A stretch of DNA of 64,000 nt. Source: an uncultured Emticicia sp. (GTDB taxonomy: Bacteria; Bacteroidota; Bacteroidia; Cytophagales; Spirosomataceae). The notes under the pieces are model-generated. The model was not told where the DNA came from and made no database searches. It saw only the letters and a list, made by a program, of their open reading frames with translations. The position numbers were made by a program, and so were the translations under genes. Where the stretch lies: positions 230,240-294,239 of the forward strand of contig NZ_CALCZQ010000050.1 of NCBI RefSeq assembly GCF_937903345.1, in the 5' to 3' direction. Below, one piece after another: positions 34,412-43,745 of this stretch (positions are counted from its first letter, which is position 1; each line of letters begins with the position of its first letter).

Positions 34412-35236
34412 GTGTCATACATCGAACTTTCCTTACAAATTGACCTTGATTTCAATGAAATCATGATGGCTGAATTGGCCGAACTTGGCTTTGAAACTTT
34501 TGTTGAAACTGAAGATGGCTTAGAGGCATATATTCAAGTAGAACTTTTTGAAGATTTAGCCGTAAAAAATATGCTCGAAACCTATGCCGAGCGAACACCA
34601 ATTTCTTATGCTTTTAAGCAAATTGCCAAACAAAATTGGAACGAAGAATGGGAAAAAAACTTTCAGCCCATTTCAATTGGAAATGATATTTATGTGCGTG
34701 CCGATTTCCATGAACCACAAGTCAATTATCTTTACGAAATTATCATTACGCCCAAAATGTCGTTTGGAACCGGCCATCATGAAACTACCTCAATGGTCAT
34801 GGAGCATCAACTTACTATTCCTCACCAAGATAAAAAAGTGCTTGATATTGGCACAGGAACTGGTATTTTAGCAGTATTGGCCGAAAAACTCGGAGCAAAA
34901 TACATAAGTGCCTTTGATATTGACGAATGGTCAGTCGAAAATACAATCGAGAATATTGCATTAAATAATACAAGCAACATTGAGGTTAGATTGGGCACAA
35001 TTGAAGATGAGCCACACCGTAAATATGAAATCGTTTTGGCTAATATTAATAGAAATATCCTGTTGCAGCAAATTCCAGCCTATGCTACTTTCATGGCCGA
35101 AGGAGCCTTTCTTATCATTAGTGGTTTTTATGAAGCCGATATTGCTGATATTCAGTCGGTTGCCGAATCGCTTGGTTTAAAAAAAGAAGCTCAACTAAGC
35201 AAGAATCAATGGGCTTCGGTCGTTTTTAAAAGTTGA
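34412..35236 (+). CDS. prmA: Ribosomal protein L11 methyltransferase
   Basis: SAM-dependent enzyme that trimethylates ribosomal protein L11. The N-terminal substrate-recognition domain (YIELSLQIDLDFNEIMMAEL, AELGFETFVETEDG) precedes a class I methyltransferase fold with VLDIGTGTGILAVLAEKLGA as the SAM loop; MSFGTGHHETT is the PrmA signature. I prefer the GTG at 34412, giving 274 residues, because the family normally starts a few residues before YIEL; a TTG at 34346 would add 22 residues without match. The association with the polysaccharide genes is probably accidental. Confidence 0.92.
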   Translation: MSYIELSLQIDLDFNEIMMAELAELGFETFVETEDGLEAYIQVELFEDLAVKNMLETYAERTPISYAFKQIAKQNWNEEWEKNFQPISIGNDIYVRADFHEPQVNYLYEIIITPKMSFGTGHHETTSMVMEHQLTIPHQDKKVLDIGTGTGILAVLAEKLGAKYISAFDIDEWSVENTIENIALNNTSNIEVRLGTIEDEPHRKYEIVLANINRNILLQQIPAYATFMAEGAFLIISGFYEADIADIQSVAESLGLKKEAQLSKNQWASVVFKS

Positions 35237-35289
35237 ATCATTCATAATTATGTTTAGTGTTACCAAAAAGTCTCTATTTCTCTATAATC

Positions 35290-38200
35290 ATGAGACACGC
35301 TAGAATACTATTTTTCTCAATAATCGCTATGCTGTCTTTTTCATCAAAAGCACAGTTAATTAGGCTTTCTGAACAACCCGAAACATTCCTTAGGGATATT
35401 CAGACCGTTATGGCTACGGACAATAACTCGGTGGCGATTGCAACAGGCAAAAAGTTTGAAACCTATTGGGCCACACGCTTCAGCCCTGATCAGAAAAAAG
35501 CACTCATTGCTACGTGTCGTAGCATGGCTACTCGTGGACATAAAATCGCTCAGTTTTATTTTTTCTTCACAATACTTAATAAAGCGATTGAGCAAGAAAA
35601 ATTTTCGGATGAAAAAGTAAGTAGTTTGATAAACATTGCCCAAAAATTTGTCGATGAAAATGATTTAAAAACTTCAACCAAAATGTTGGAGACTTTAAAA
35701 GACTTCATCGAAAAACGCCGATTGTACAACTCAAATTTTAATCGTTTGTATGCTTTGGGTGGAACTTACGAGATAAAATTTTTAGATAGAAAAGGGGAAG
35801 CAATCTTACAAACGCCCGGATCAACAACGAATACAAATCTGCAGAAATCCCAAACACCAACCGAACTTCCAGAAACCAAATATTTTGACGATTGGGATGC
35901 CGCACCCGTTCCCGAAGCTGTCATTTCTTCGGCTAAACCCTCATTTTCTACCAATAAAAAATTGATGCCAATTATTGGTGGACTTTCGATTCAGTTGAAT
36001 GAGATTGATTTTGTTATGGCTACTGCAAGTGACTCGGTTTGGATAAAAAAGACAACAGGAACTGTTTCGTTGAAAGATGGTATTTATGTCGGAAAAGGAG
36101 GCTTATTTACCTTTGAAAGTTCCAAATTGCCTCAAATATCAGTTCTTTTGACGGATTTTGCTTTTGAAATCCGTAATCCTAAGTTCTCTGCCGAAGAGGT
36201 AACTTTGACTTATACCGACCGTTTGACTGCTCCAATTAAAGGCGTTTTTGAATATAGAAGTGAGAAAAGAAATAAAAATGTTCCGCCAACGTATCCTCGA
36301 TTTATGTCTTTTGAAAATGATGCTTTTATCAAAAATATTGACCGAAGTATTGAATATCATGGTGGGTTTTCGATGTTGGGAAGTAAAATGTTCTCCTCTT
36401 CGGTTCAGAATCGCTATTCAAGTATATCGGTTAAAAAAGATGGAAAGTATTCTTTTAAAGCTAGCAGTACTCGCTTCGAGTTAAGTGACTCCTTGATTAC
36501 TTCACAGTTGGCTAATTTTGTGACTTTTATTGAGAGAGACTCGATTTATCACCCAGCCATAAAGTTTAATTATAATCAAAAAAACAATATTTTACGTCTC
36601 AATAAAATTGATGTTGGTGGATTTAAGGAAACTACGTTTTCGGACACGTACCACCAAATGAATATCAAATCTGATGCAATGCGTTGGAATTTGAACGAAG
36701 GGAAAATGGATTTTTATATCGTTTCTGCCCGAACACAAGTGCCCGCAGTATTCGAGTCGTTCGATTTCTATGATGCCCAAAGAATAATAGGTTTAAGTGG
36801 GAGCTCAGGGTTCAATCCATTACTGATGGTTGGGTATTTCACACAAAAAAATAACAAACTTACCTTTACTTTGGAGGAAATTGCTGCCTACAATAAAGTG
36901 CCAACGAAAATAATCGGTGGCGGTTTGATGGTAGCCGTGCAACAAGGTTTTGTCGATTATAACCCTTCGGATGATATTTTTAAGATAACCAATAAAGGAC
37001 AACACTACTTAGCAGCTTTTGCAGGAAAACAAGATTTTGATGACTTTTTGATTCCGTCAATCTACGGAAATAGTAAAGATTCTACCTCGAATGCAACACT
37101 GAACTTTAACGATAAAATACTGACAATTAGAGGTATACGTAGGTTTAATTTGAGTGATTCACTCAAAATTTATGTTTTGCCTTATGACCGTACAATCAAG
37201 GTTTTAAAAAACCGCACTTTTATTTTTAGTGGACAGTTTAAAGCCAAGAACTATCGCTTTTCGGGCAAGGATTTGTTGTTTGATTATGAAAAATTTTCAC
37301 TTTCACTCAATAAAATTGACTCTGTTACTTTCACACCTCAAGAAGTTTACCGAAAAGGTGGCCGACAAGAAATTGGTGGACATATCAAGTTCTTGAAACC
37401 CGGAACATTGTTTCTTAATCGTCCAGATAATAAGTCGGGAAAAGTGTATTTGCCACAATACCCAAAACTTAAAATCGACGAAGGTGTAATCGTTTACTTT
37501 GATGAGCCAGCTCGTGGCCTACGAAAATACAGCCGAGAGGTGCGTTTCGATGTACCGAAAATTGATTTGGATAGTTTGGCCGTAAAAGATTTAGAATTGA
37601 ATGGAACATTCTATTCGGGAAATATCTTCAAGCCATTCAAAGAAATTTTGAGTGTTATGCCTGATACAACACTTGGTTTCTTGCATAAAGTGCCAAACGG
37701 CAAATATAATATTTTTGGTAATGAAAGCTCGGTCAATTTCTCCTCGCCATTGGCGATGGACGAAAAAGGGCTTCACGCTGAAGGAAATATCAATCACCTT
37801 GCTGCAACTATGACAGCCAAAGAAATCTTTTTTATGGCTGATTCACTTATTGCATTTGGTCAGATAGGAAAGGTGAGTGAAAGTGTTTTTAAAGGCTCCT
37901 ATTTTCCGCAGGTTTATATTAATGATTATTACTTGAAATGGATGCCGAAAGTTGATAGTATGATTATTGCCTCGAAAGCAGGTTTCAATTTCTATACTGG
38001 TACTTCCTTGCTCAAAGGAAAGTTAGTTGTTCGTTCGGGAGGTTTGTTTGGTTTGGGCAAACTGATTCGTACTGACTCCGAGACAGCTTCCGACCAATTT
38101 AAGTTTAATAAAGAAGGTTTCACTGCTGATAGGTCGCAGTTTAATATAAAATCAAGCCAAACAACAGCCAAATCAATACTTTTGGGTAAAAATGTAAACG

Positions 38201-40068
38201 TAAACTTTAATGCAAATAGGAGTATCGTAAATATTGCTACAAACCAAGGAAACTTCAATGATAGCACTAATTCGACGTTTGAATTCCCTTATACTGCCTA
38301 CAGAACAAACGTTGACCGTGCTGAGTGGAATCTGAAGGACAAGAAGATTACGATGAAAGGCGACCTCGAAACTTCCATCTTTACCTCAACCAATGTTTCG
38401 CAGGAAGGGTTGGCGTTTAATGGCAGTTCAGCGGTTTATGATATTGACCAAATGACCTTAAATATTGGTGGTGTGCCTTTTATCAAATCGGCCGATGCTA
38501 AGATTATTCCCTATAAAGGACAAGTGGCTATTCGTCGCGATGCCGCTATGCTGCCATTTAAAAATGCACGCTTGACGATTGATACACTCAATGGCTATCA
38601 CAATTTGATAAATGGAAATATCCAAATCGTCTCAAAAAATAAATTCACGGGAGATGCTGCTTATCAGTTCGTTAATGTGAAAAAAGATACCTTCAATATC
38701 AAGATGGGTAATTTTGAATTGAGTGAAATTACGCTCAATAGCGAAGCCAAAAATAGCAAAAACAACAAGCTTTCGACTGTGGCACGAGCAAGTGTTACAG
38801 AGCGTGATAGTGTCTTTCTTTCTCCTAAAATGCTTTATAAAGGCGAAATAACAATGCTTGCCTCAATCAAAAACCTTTCGCTTGACGGTTATATTATTCC
38901 AGTCCTCAAAAAATACCCCAAACTTGGCGGTAATTGGATCAGCTATAAAGGAGATAAATCAGAAGAAATAATGATTATGGTTGATGAAAACCTTAAAAGT
39001 GGAGACTCGCCAATTTTTGCAGGACTACATTTCCGCACGACCGCGTCTTCGAATGGCCTTTATCCTACATTCTTGTCGGCAAAAGAAGTACCCGAAGACC
39101 AAGACGTTTTCTTAGCGAGTGGGGTATGCCGCCGAGATGAACCTAAGCATTTTTTCAGTATTAATCCAGACGAGGGGCGGGCTTTATCAAGTAATAAATA
39201 CGAATTTTTGGATGAAAAAGGAATTATTAATTTAGAGGGTAGATTTGATCTTTTGAGTGATAAAGTTTCACAGTATGTTCAAACATCGGGTTTTGCCAAA
39301 ATTAGGCTTGATACCGCTAATCATGAATTCAATACCATGATGCTCATGAATTTTCCAATTTCTCAGCCATTATTAATGAATATGGCGGAAAAAATTGTAA
39401 AAACCAATCTTGATTTAGGTGTAAATGAGGCGGCAATCGAATTAAATTCAACGGAATTGATTACAAAAATTGCCAAATTTGTAGGAGATAAAGACATTGA
39501 CGATTACAGGGCAAAATCGGCTCGTGAATATATACCATTATTTAAGTTTTCTCCCAAATTTGTCAATACGATTGTTTTCAGTGATTTAAAACTCCTTTGG
39601 TCGCCCAAATACAATTCCTACCGAAGCGTCGGAAAATTGGGTATCTCGAATATCGGTGAAACCGATATCAATGCCAAAATCAACGGTTATGTCGAGATTC
39701 GTAAAAACCCAATTATGGGTGACGAAATGTATGTTTTCTTAGAACTTTCAGCTGAAAATTGGTATTACATGGGCTTCAAAGATGGACAAATGGGTATTTT
39801 TTCATCGGATGATAATTTCAATGCTGCCATTGCAGCTAAAGCAGATAAGAAAAAAAATAAAGATTATCAGGTAATTGCAGTTGATTTTTCAGAAGCAATG
39901 GTTTTCCGTAAGACTTTCTTGGAAACTTATAGAGGCATCAAAGAAAAACCAAAAGTTGCTGGGCAAAAACCAAGCGATTCCAAGAAATTAGCCGAGGTGC
40001 CAAAAGGTGAAACTCAGAAAAAAGATGAGAAAAAGAAAAAAGTTGAGGATGAAAAAGATGGGTTTTAA
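35290..40068 (+). CDS. Very large secreted/periplasmic beta-rich protein of unknown function (1592 aa)
   Basis: From the ATG at 35290 it has a signal peptide (MRHARILFFSIIAMLSF, cleavage near SSKAQ) and then about 1500 residues that look dominated by beta-strands. I do not recognise a named family. A short helical N-terminal domain (FLRDIQTVMATDNNSVAIAT, YWATRFSPDQKKALIATCRS) is followed by many segments of the type GKGGLFTFESSKLPQ, MKGDLETSIFTST and YDIDQMTLNIGGVPFIKSAD. These recall the stacked-strand domains of OstA/LptA-LptD and AsmA/TamB-like lipid-transport proteins, but this is only resemblance. The last 45 residues are Lys/Glu-rich and disordered. It follows prmA by about 50 bases; no partner gene is evident. 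Confidence 0.88.
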   Translation: MRHARILFFSIIAMLSFSSKAQLIRLSEQPETFLRDIQTVMATDNNSVAIATGKKFETYWATRFSPDQKKALIATCRSMATRGHKIAQFYFFFTILNKAIEQEKFSDEKVSSLINIAQKFVDENDLKTSTKMLETLKDFIEKRRLYNSNFNRLYALGGTYEIKFLDRKGEAILQTPGSTTNTNLQKSQTPTELPETKYFDDWDAAPVPEAVISSAKPSFSTNKKLMPIIGGLSIQLNEIDFVMATASDSVWIKKTTGTVSLKDGIYVGKGGLFTFESSKLPQISVLLTDFAFEIRNPKFSAEEVTLTYTDRLTAPIKGVFEYRSEKRNKNVPPTYPRFMSFENDAFIKNIDRSIEYHGGFSMLGSKMFSSSVQNRYSSISVKKDGKYSFKASSTRFELSDSLITSQLANFVTFIERDSIYHPAIKFNYNQKNNILRLNKIDVGGFKETTFSDTYHQMNIKSDAMRWNLNEGKMDFYIVSARTQVPAVFESFDFYDAQRIIGLSGSSGFNPLLMVGYFTQKNNKLTFTLEEIAAYNKVPTKIIGGGLMVAVQQGFVDYNPSDDIFKITNKGQHYLAAFAGKQDFDDFLIPSIYGNSKDSTSNATLNFNDKILTIRGIRRFNLSDSLKIYVLPYDRTIKVLKNRTFIFSGQFKAKNYRFSGKDLLFDYEKFSLSLNKIDSVTFTPQEVYRKGGRQEIGGHIKFLKPGTLFLNRPDNKSGKVYLPQYPKLKIDEGVIVYFDEPARGLRKYSREVRFDVPKIDLDSLAVKDLELNGTFYSGNIFKPFKEILSVMPDTTLGFLHKVPNGKYNIFGNESSVNFSSPLAMDEKGLHAEGNINHLAATMTAKEIFFMADSLIAFGQIGKVSESVFKGSYFPQVYINDYYLKWMPKVDSMIIASKAGFNFYTGTSLLKGKLVVRSGGLFGLGKLIRTDSETASDQFKFNKEGFTADRSQFNIKSSQTTAKSILLGKNVNVNFNANRSIVNIATNQGNFNDSTNSTFEFPYTAYRTNVDRAEWNLKDKKITMKGDLETSIFTSTNVSQEGLAFNGSSAVYDIDQMTLNIGGVPFIKSADAKIIPYKGQVAIRRDAAMLPFKNARLTIDTLNGYHNLINGNIQIVSKNKFTGDAAYQFVNVKKDTFNIKMGNFELSEITLNSEAKNSKNNKLSTVARASVTERDSVFLSPKMLYKGEITMLASIKNLSLDGYIIPVLKKYPKLGGNWISYKGDKSEEIMIMVDENLKSGDSPIFAGLHFRTTASSNGLYPTFLSAKEVPEDQDVFLASGVCRRDEPKHFFSINPDEGRALSSNKYEFLDEKGIINLEGRFDLLSDKVSQYVQTSGFAKIRLDTANHEFNTMMLMNFPISQPLLMNMAEKIVKTNLDLGVNEAAIELNSTELITKIAKFVGDKDIDDYRAKSAREYIPLFKFSPKFVNTIVFSDLKLLWSPKYNSYRSVGKLGISNIGETDINAKINGYVEIRKNPIMGDEMYVFLELSAENWYYMGFKDGQMGIFSSDDNFNAAIAAKADKKKNKDYQVIAVDFSEAMVFRKTFLETYRGIKEKPKVAGQKPSDSKKLAEVPKGETQKKDEKKKKVEDEKDGF

Positions 40069-40090
40069 GAAATTTTACGATTTTCGAATT

Positions 40091-40160
40091 ACGGTAAACG
40101 TGCGGAGTTGAGGTTCCGTTTGTTAATTGTCGCTAAGCGAGCGGAGCCGAGGTTCTTATT
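40091..40160 (+). repeat. Short duplicated motif before the TMTC-like gene
   Basis: GCGGAGTTGAGGTTCC (about 40099-40114) is repeated as GCGGAGCCGAGGTTC (40141-40155). The pair lies in the 140-base gap after the giant gene and looks like a dispersed intergenic element. Confidence 0.45.
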
Positions 40161-40209
40161 CGCCGAGAAATTACTATATTCGCAAACAAGAACTTAATTT
40201 TATAGAAAT

Positions 40210-42105
40210 ATGGCGAAAAACAAACAAAAACCTAAACAAAATTTGCCTTTACAAACTTCTAGGAGGTCACAAACTACGTCATACTCGGCTCCTAAAACCA
40301 GCGAAAACAACTTTTCGCTAAGTTTGACGGTGGTTTATATTATACTGGCTATTGGCGTACTTATTTCTTTTGCAGCAGGTTTCTCGAATGGTTTTGTGAA
40401 TTGGGACGACCAAATGTATGCCACTGAAAATAGCATGATTCAGAACCCAACGTTTGCCAATCTCATCAAACTATTGTCCGTAGAATGTGCATTAAACTAT
40501 CATCCAATTACGGTGGCATCGCTTTGGCTCAATTCGGCTTTTTTTGGTAAGGCTTCAACATCTTTTATAGTTGTCAATACGCTTATTCATTTAGCCAATA
40601 CGTTTCTGATTTTTCGTTTTTCGCAACAACTCACTCGAAATAATACTTTGGTGAGTTTTTTGGTGGCTCTTTTTTGGGGAATCCATCCAATGCACGTTGA
40701 GTCGGTTACTTGGGTTTCGGAGCGTAAAGATGTACTTTATACTCTTTTCTTTTTCTCAGCTTGTATTCAATATGTGAAATATTTGGAGAAAAATGAGCGA
40801 AAAATGCTCATTTACTGCTTTGTTTTCTTTGTTTTATCTTGTTTATCAAAAGCAATGGCTGTGGTTTTACCTTTGGTTTTATTATTAATTGATTATTGGT
40901 TTGATAAAGGTTTCTTGACGGTCAAAAATATTACTACAAAAATACCTTTCTTTATTGTAGCCTTATTATTCGGTGCATTGGCCGTACACGTACAGGGTGG
41001 AGGTGATTTAGGTGGAAGACTCGAAAAAATGACCATCGATGTTGCCCTCAGCGATGCACTTACACTAGGGGATAGAATTAACTTTGGTTTTTATGGTTTT
41101 TTGGTTTATCTCTTTAAGTTGTTTTTTCCAATCAATCAGCATAATTTTTATGCCTATCCAAGTCCAGACAAATACGGAGCGATTCAATATATTAGTGCAC
41201 CGATTTGGTCTTTATTGATTTTGGGAGGATCGACATTTTATTTTCGTCGAAAAAAAGAGATTTTCTTTGGAATCATGTTCTTTTTTTTCACAATTGTTTT
41301 AGTACTTCAATTCCTTTCTGTTGGTGGAGCTATTTTGGCTGAGCGTTATACATACATTCCTTATTTTGGAATCATATTTTCGGTTTTTTATTTTTTGAAT
41401 GAAAAAATAGCCTCTAAAAACCTTTTGCTTTATGGAAGTTTGGCGGTTGCCCCATTTTTTATGTATTTGACATATAAACAAACACTTACTTACAAAGATA
41501 CAGGAACACTATTTGCTAATTCTTACAAATACGAGCCAGAATCGCCTGTGGTAAATGAAAATTTGGCCAACCATTTTGGTCGTTCGGGCGAAATCGACCA
41601 AGTGATTCGCTACGGTGAATACGCTTCATCAAAAGGAGTAAAATCGTATGCTTTGATGGGAGCTTTGGCTAATGCCTATTATCTTAAAGGAAATATGCCA
41701 AAGGCATTAGAACTTTACCAAAAAAGTATTGATAATTCGCCTAATCATAGAAAATTTGTAGCTTACTATAACCGAGGTATTGCCAATCGAGATGCAGGAA
41801 ACTTCTTGCAATCATCCGATGATTTTACAAAAGCAATGGAACTTGGACAAGACAAAAATGCCTACCTAGGGCTTAGAGCATTTGCTAATCTAAAAGCCAA
41901 TAAATTTAAGGCAGCATACGACGATTATTCGACAATGATAAATCTCGAAATTGCGGTCGATACTGCCTACAATGACCGTGCAGTGGCAAGATATAGCATG
42001 GGCGATAGAGAAGGTGCTATCCAAGATTTAAAGGAGGTAATAAAGAGGAATCCAAACTATAAGGATGCCCGTGATAATTTAATTAAGCTGGGTGTTCAGC
42101 CATAA
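40210..42105 (+). CDS. TMTC-like GT-C membrane glycosyltransferase with C-terminal TPRs
   Basis: A 631-residue protein. After a basic, Ser/Thr-rich cytoplasmic tail it has about ten membrane helices (residues about 40-430) and then tetratricopeptide repeats (about 435-631; KGNMPKALELYQKSIDNSPN, GDREGAIQDLKEVIKRNPNY). FVNWDDQMYATEN in the first loop supplies the Asp pair expected of GT-C enzymes, and HPMHVESVTWVSERKDVLY is the conserved motif shared with eukaryotic TMTC O-mannosyltransferases. It probably transfers a sugar from a lipid carrier to exported proteins, with TPRs binding the acceptor. Acceptors are unknown. Confidence 0.85.
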   Translation: MAKNKQKPKQNLPLQTSRRSQTTSYSAPKTSENNFSLSLTVVYIILAIGVLISFAAGFSNGFVNWDDQMYATENSMIQNPTFANLIKLLSVECALNYHPITVASLWLNSAFFGKASTSFIVVNTLIHLANTFLIFRFSQQLTRNNTLVSFLVALFWGIHPMHVESVTWVSERKDVLYTLFFFSACIQYVKYLEKNERKMLIYCFVFFVLSCLSKAMAVVLPLVLLLIDYWFDKGFLTVKNITTKIPFFIVALLFGALAVHVQGGGDLGGRLEKMTIDVALSDALTLGDRINFGFYGFLVYLFKLFFPINQHNFYAYPSPDKYGAIQYISAPIWSLLILGGSTFYFRRKKEIFFGIMFFFFTIVLVLQFLSVGGAILAERYTYIPYFGIIFSVFYFLNEKIASKNLLLYGSLAVAPFFMYLTYKQTLTYKDTGTLFANSYKYEPESPVVNENLANHFGRSGEIDQVIRYGEYASSKGVKSYALMGALANAYYLKGNMPKALELYQKSIDNSPNHRKFVAYYNRGIANRDAGNFLQSSDDFTKAMELGQDKNAYLGLRAFANLKANKFKAAYDDYSTMINLEIAVDTAYNDRAVARYSMGDREGAIQDLKEVIKRNPNYKDARDNLIKLGVQP

Positions 42106-42120
42106 AAAATAAGTTATAAC

Positions 42121-42154
42121 AAAAATGGCTTCTGAAAACACAGAAGCCATTTTT
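42121..42154. terminator. Bidirectional terminator between TMTC-like gene and amino-acid permease
   Basis: Perfect 14-base arms AAAAATGGCTTCTG and CAGAAGCCATTTTT over a six-base loop, between convergent genes. Confidence 0.92.
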
Positions 42155-42176
42155 GTTTGGAAAGGAATATGATTGA

Positions 42177-43631
42177 TTACTTATCCATACTATTTAGATT
42201 ACTCTTTCTTTGGCTATATAAGAAGTAAACAATAATACCAATTGCACTCCAAATCAAGAAAGCATACCAAGTATCAGTACGAAGACGTGACATCAAGAAT
42301 AAATTAAAAAAAACACCCATCGGAGCTACAAACCATATCATTGGTGCTTTGTAAGGACGTTCAATATTTGGTTGTTGGTAGCGAAGCAATAATACTGCTC
42401 CAGAAATCATGGCGAACGCCAATAAAGTTCCTGCCGAACACATTTCAGAAACTTTGTCGATTGGTGTAACCGCTGAGATAATCGAAACGATGAATCCAAC
42501 CAATAATGTGCTTTTCCAAGGTGTTTTGAATGATGGATGAATCTCTTTGAAGAAATTTGGCAATAATCCATCTTTTGCCATTCCTAAGAAAATACGAGTT
42601 TGGCCTAACATCATCACGAGCATTACCGACGTAAGACCCGCCACTGCAGCAAGTGTAATAATAAATACCGCCCAAGGAAGACCTGCATCTGCAAAGGCTG
42701 AAGCCACCGGAGCTTTCAAATCAAGCGTATCATATTTTACCATACCCGTAAGCACCAAAGATACCAAAATATACAGTACAGTACAGATAATTAATGAAGC
42801 TATAATGGCAAATGGAATATCTTTGCGAGGGTTAATGGCTTCGCCTGCTTGTGTAGAAACCGCATCAAAACCGATATAAGCAAAGAAAACGATAGTTGCG
42901 GCAGTAATTACGCCATCCCAACCGAAGGTAGTACTGCCATCAGCAGCAGTCACTGTTTCAGGAATAAATGGCGTCCAGTTTTCAACCTTTACATAAAATG
43001 CACCAACCAAAATTACAAAAATAACAACGCTCAATTTGATGATTACAATGATGTTATTTGTTTTGGCTGACTCTTGAATACCCCTTACCAAAATTGAAGT
43101 AACCACCCACGTAATAAAAAACGCTGCAATATTGAAGGCAGGTGTTGGCCCCCCAAGACCAAGTTTTTCCCCAGCTGTAAATGGGTCATTCATGAGGGTT
43201 ACTGGTAATTCTAACCCGAATAAATGCAAAAACTTCTCGAAATACCCCGACCACGCAACCGCGACGGTTGTAGCACCCATCATATATTCCAAAATAAGAT
43301 TCCAACCTATTATCCAAGCAAAAAATTCTCCAACTGTACCGTAAGAATAAGCATAAGCCGAACCTTCAACTGGCAGAATTGAGGCAAATTCGCTATAACA
43401 AAGTGAAGCAAATGTACAGCCAATAGCGGCAATAATAAAAGCAATGGCCAATGCAGGACCAGCAAAATTATGAGCAGCAATTCCAGTAAGTGTAAAGATA
43501 CCACCACCAATGATTGCACCAATACCGAGCGATGTAAGCCCCCATTTAGTAAGAACTCGCTTAAGTTCTGATTTCTTCATATCAGCTTCGTATGCTGCCA
43601 TGGGCTTTTTACGCCAAATACTTTTTTCCAT
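42177..43631 (-). CDS. Amino-acid permease, cationic amino-acid transporter-like (APC superfamily)
   Basis: A 484-residue APC permease with about 12 helices. The start (RVLTKWGLTSLGIGAIIGGG followed by IFTLTGIAA), SFIIAAIGCTFASLCYSEFA-like helix 2 and FFAYIGFDAVSTQAGEAINP match the CAT/YfnA group that takes up basic or branched amino acids. An ABC or regulatory partner is absent. Substrate unproven. It is the only gene of its unit, with terminators on both sides. Confidence 0.92.
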   Translation of the reverse strand: MEKSIWRKKPMAAYEADMKKSELKRVLTKWGLTSLGIGAIIGGGIFTLTGIAAHNFAGPALAIAFIIAAIGCTFASLCYSEFASILPVEGSAYAYSYGTVGEFFAWIIGWNLILEYMMGATTVAVAWSGYFEKFLHLFGLELPVTLMNDPFTAGEKLGLGGPTPAFNIAAFFITWVVTSILVRGIQESAKTNNIIVIIKLSVVIFVILVGAFYVKVENWTPFIPETVTAADGSTTFGWDGVITAATIVFFAYIGFDAVSTQAGEAINPRKDIPFAIIASLIICTVLYILVSLVLTGMVKYDTLDLKAPVASAFADAGLPWAVFIITLAAVAGLTSVMLVMMLGQTRIFLGMAKDGLLPNFFKEIHPSFKTPWKSTLLVGFIVSIISAVTPIDKVSEMCSAGTLLAFAMISGAVLLLRYQQPNIERPYKAPMIWFVAPMGVFFNLFLMSRLRTDTWYAFLIWSAIGIIVYFLYSQRKSNLNSMDK

Positions 43632-43690
43632 AAAATTTTAGGGTTTGTTTTTTAGAATGTTTTACAAATTTTATTGCAATATAAAACAAA

Positions 43691-43714
43691 AAAGGCTTGG
43701 TAAACCAAACCTTT
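43691..43714 (-). terminator. Terminator after the PorP/SprF gene
   Basis: AAAGGCTTGG and CCAAACCTTT (one G-T pair) form a 10-base stem over a four-base loop, about 32 bases beyond the stop on the minus strand and followed there by a T-run. Confidence 0.75.
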
Positions 43715-43745
43715 AAGGCAAAATGCAAAATATTGTTTTATTGCA

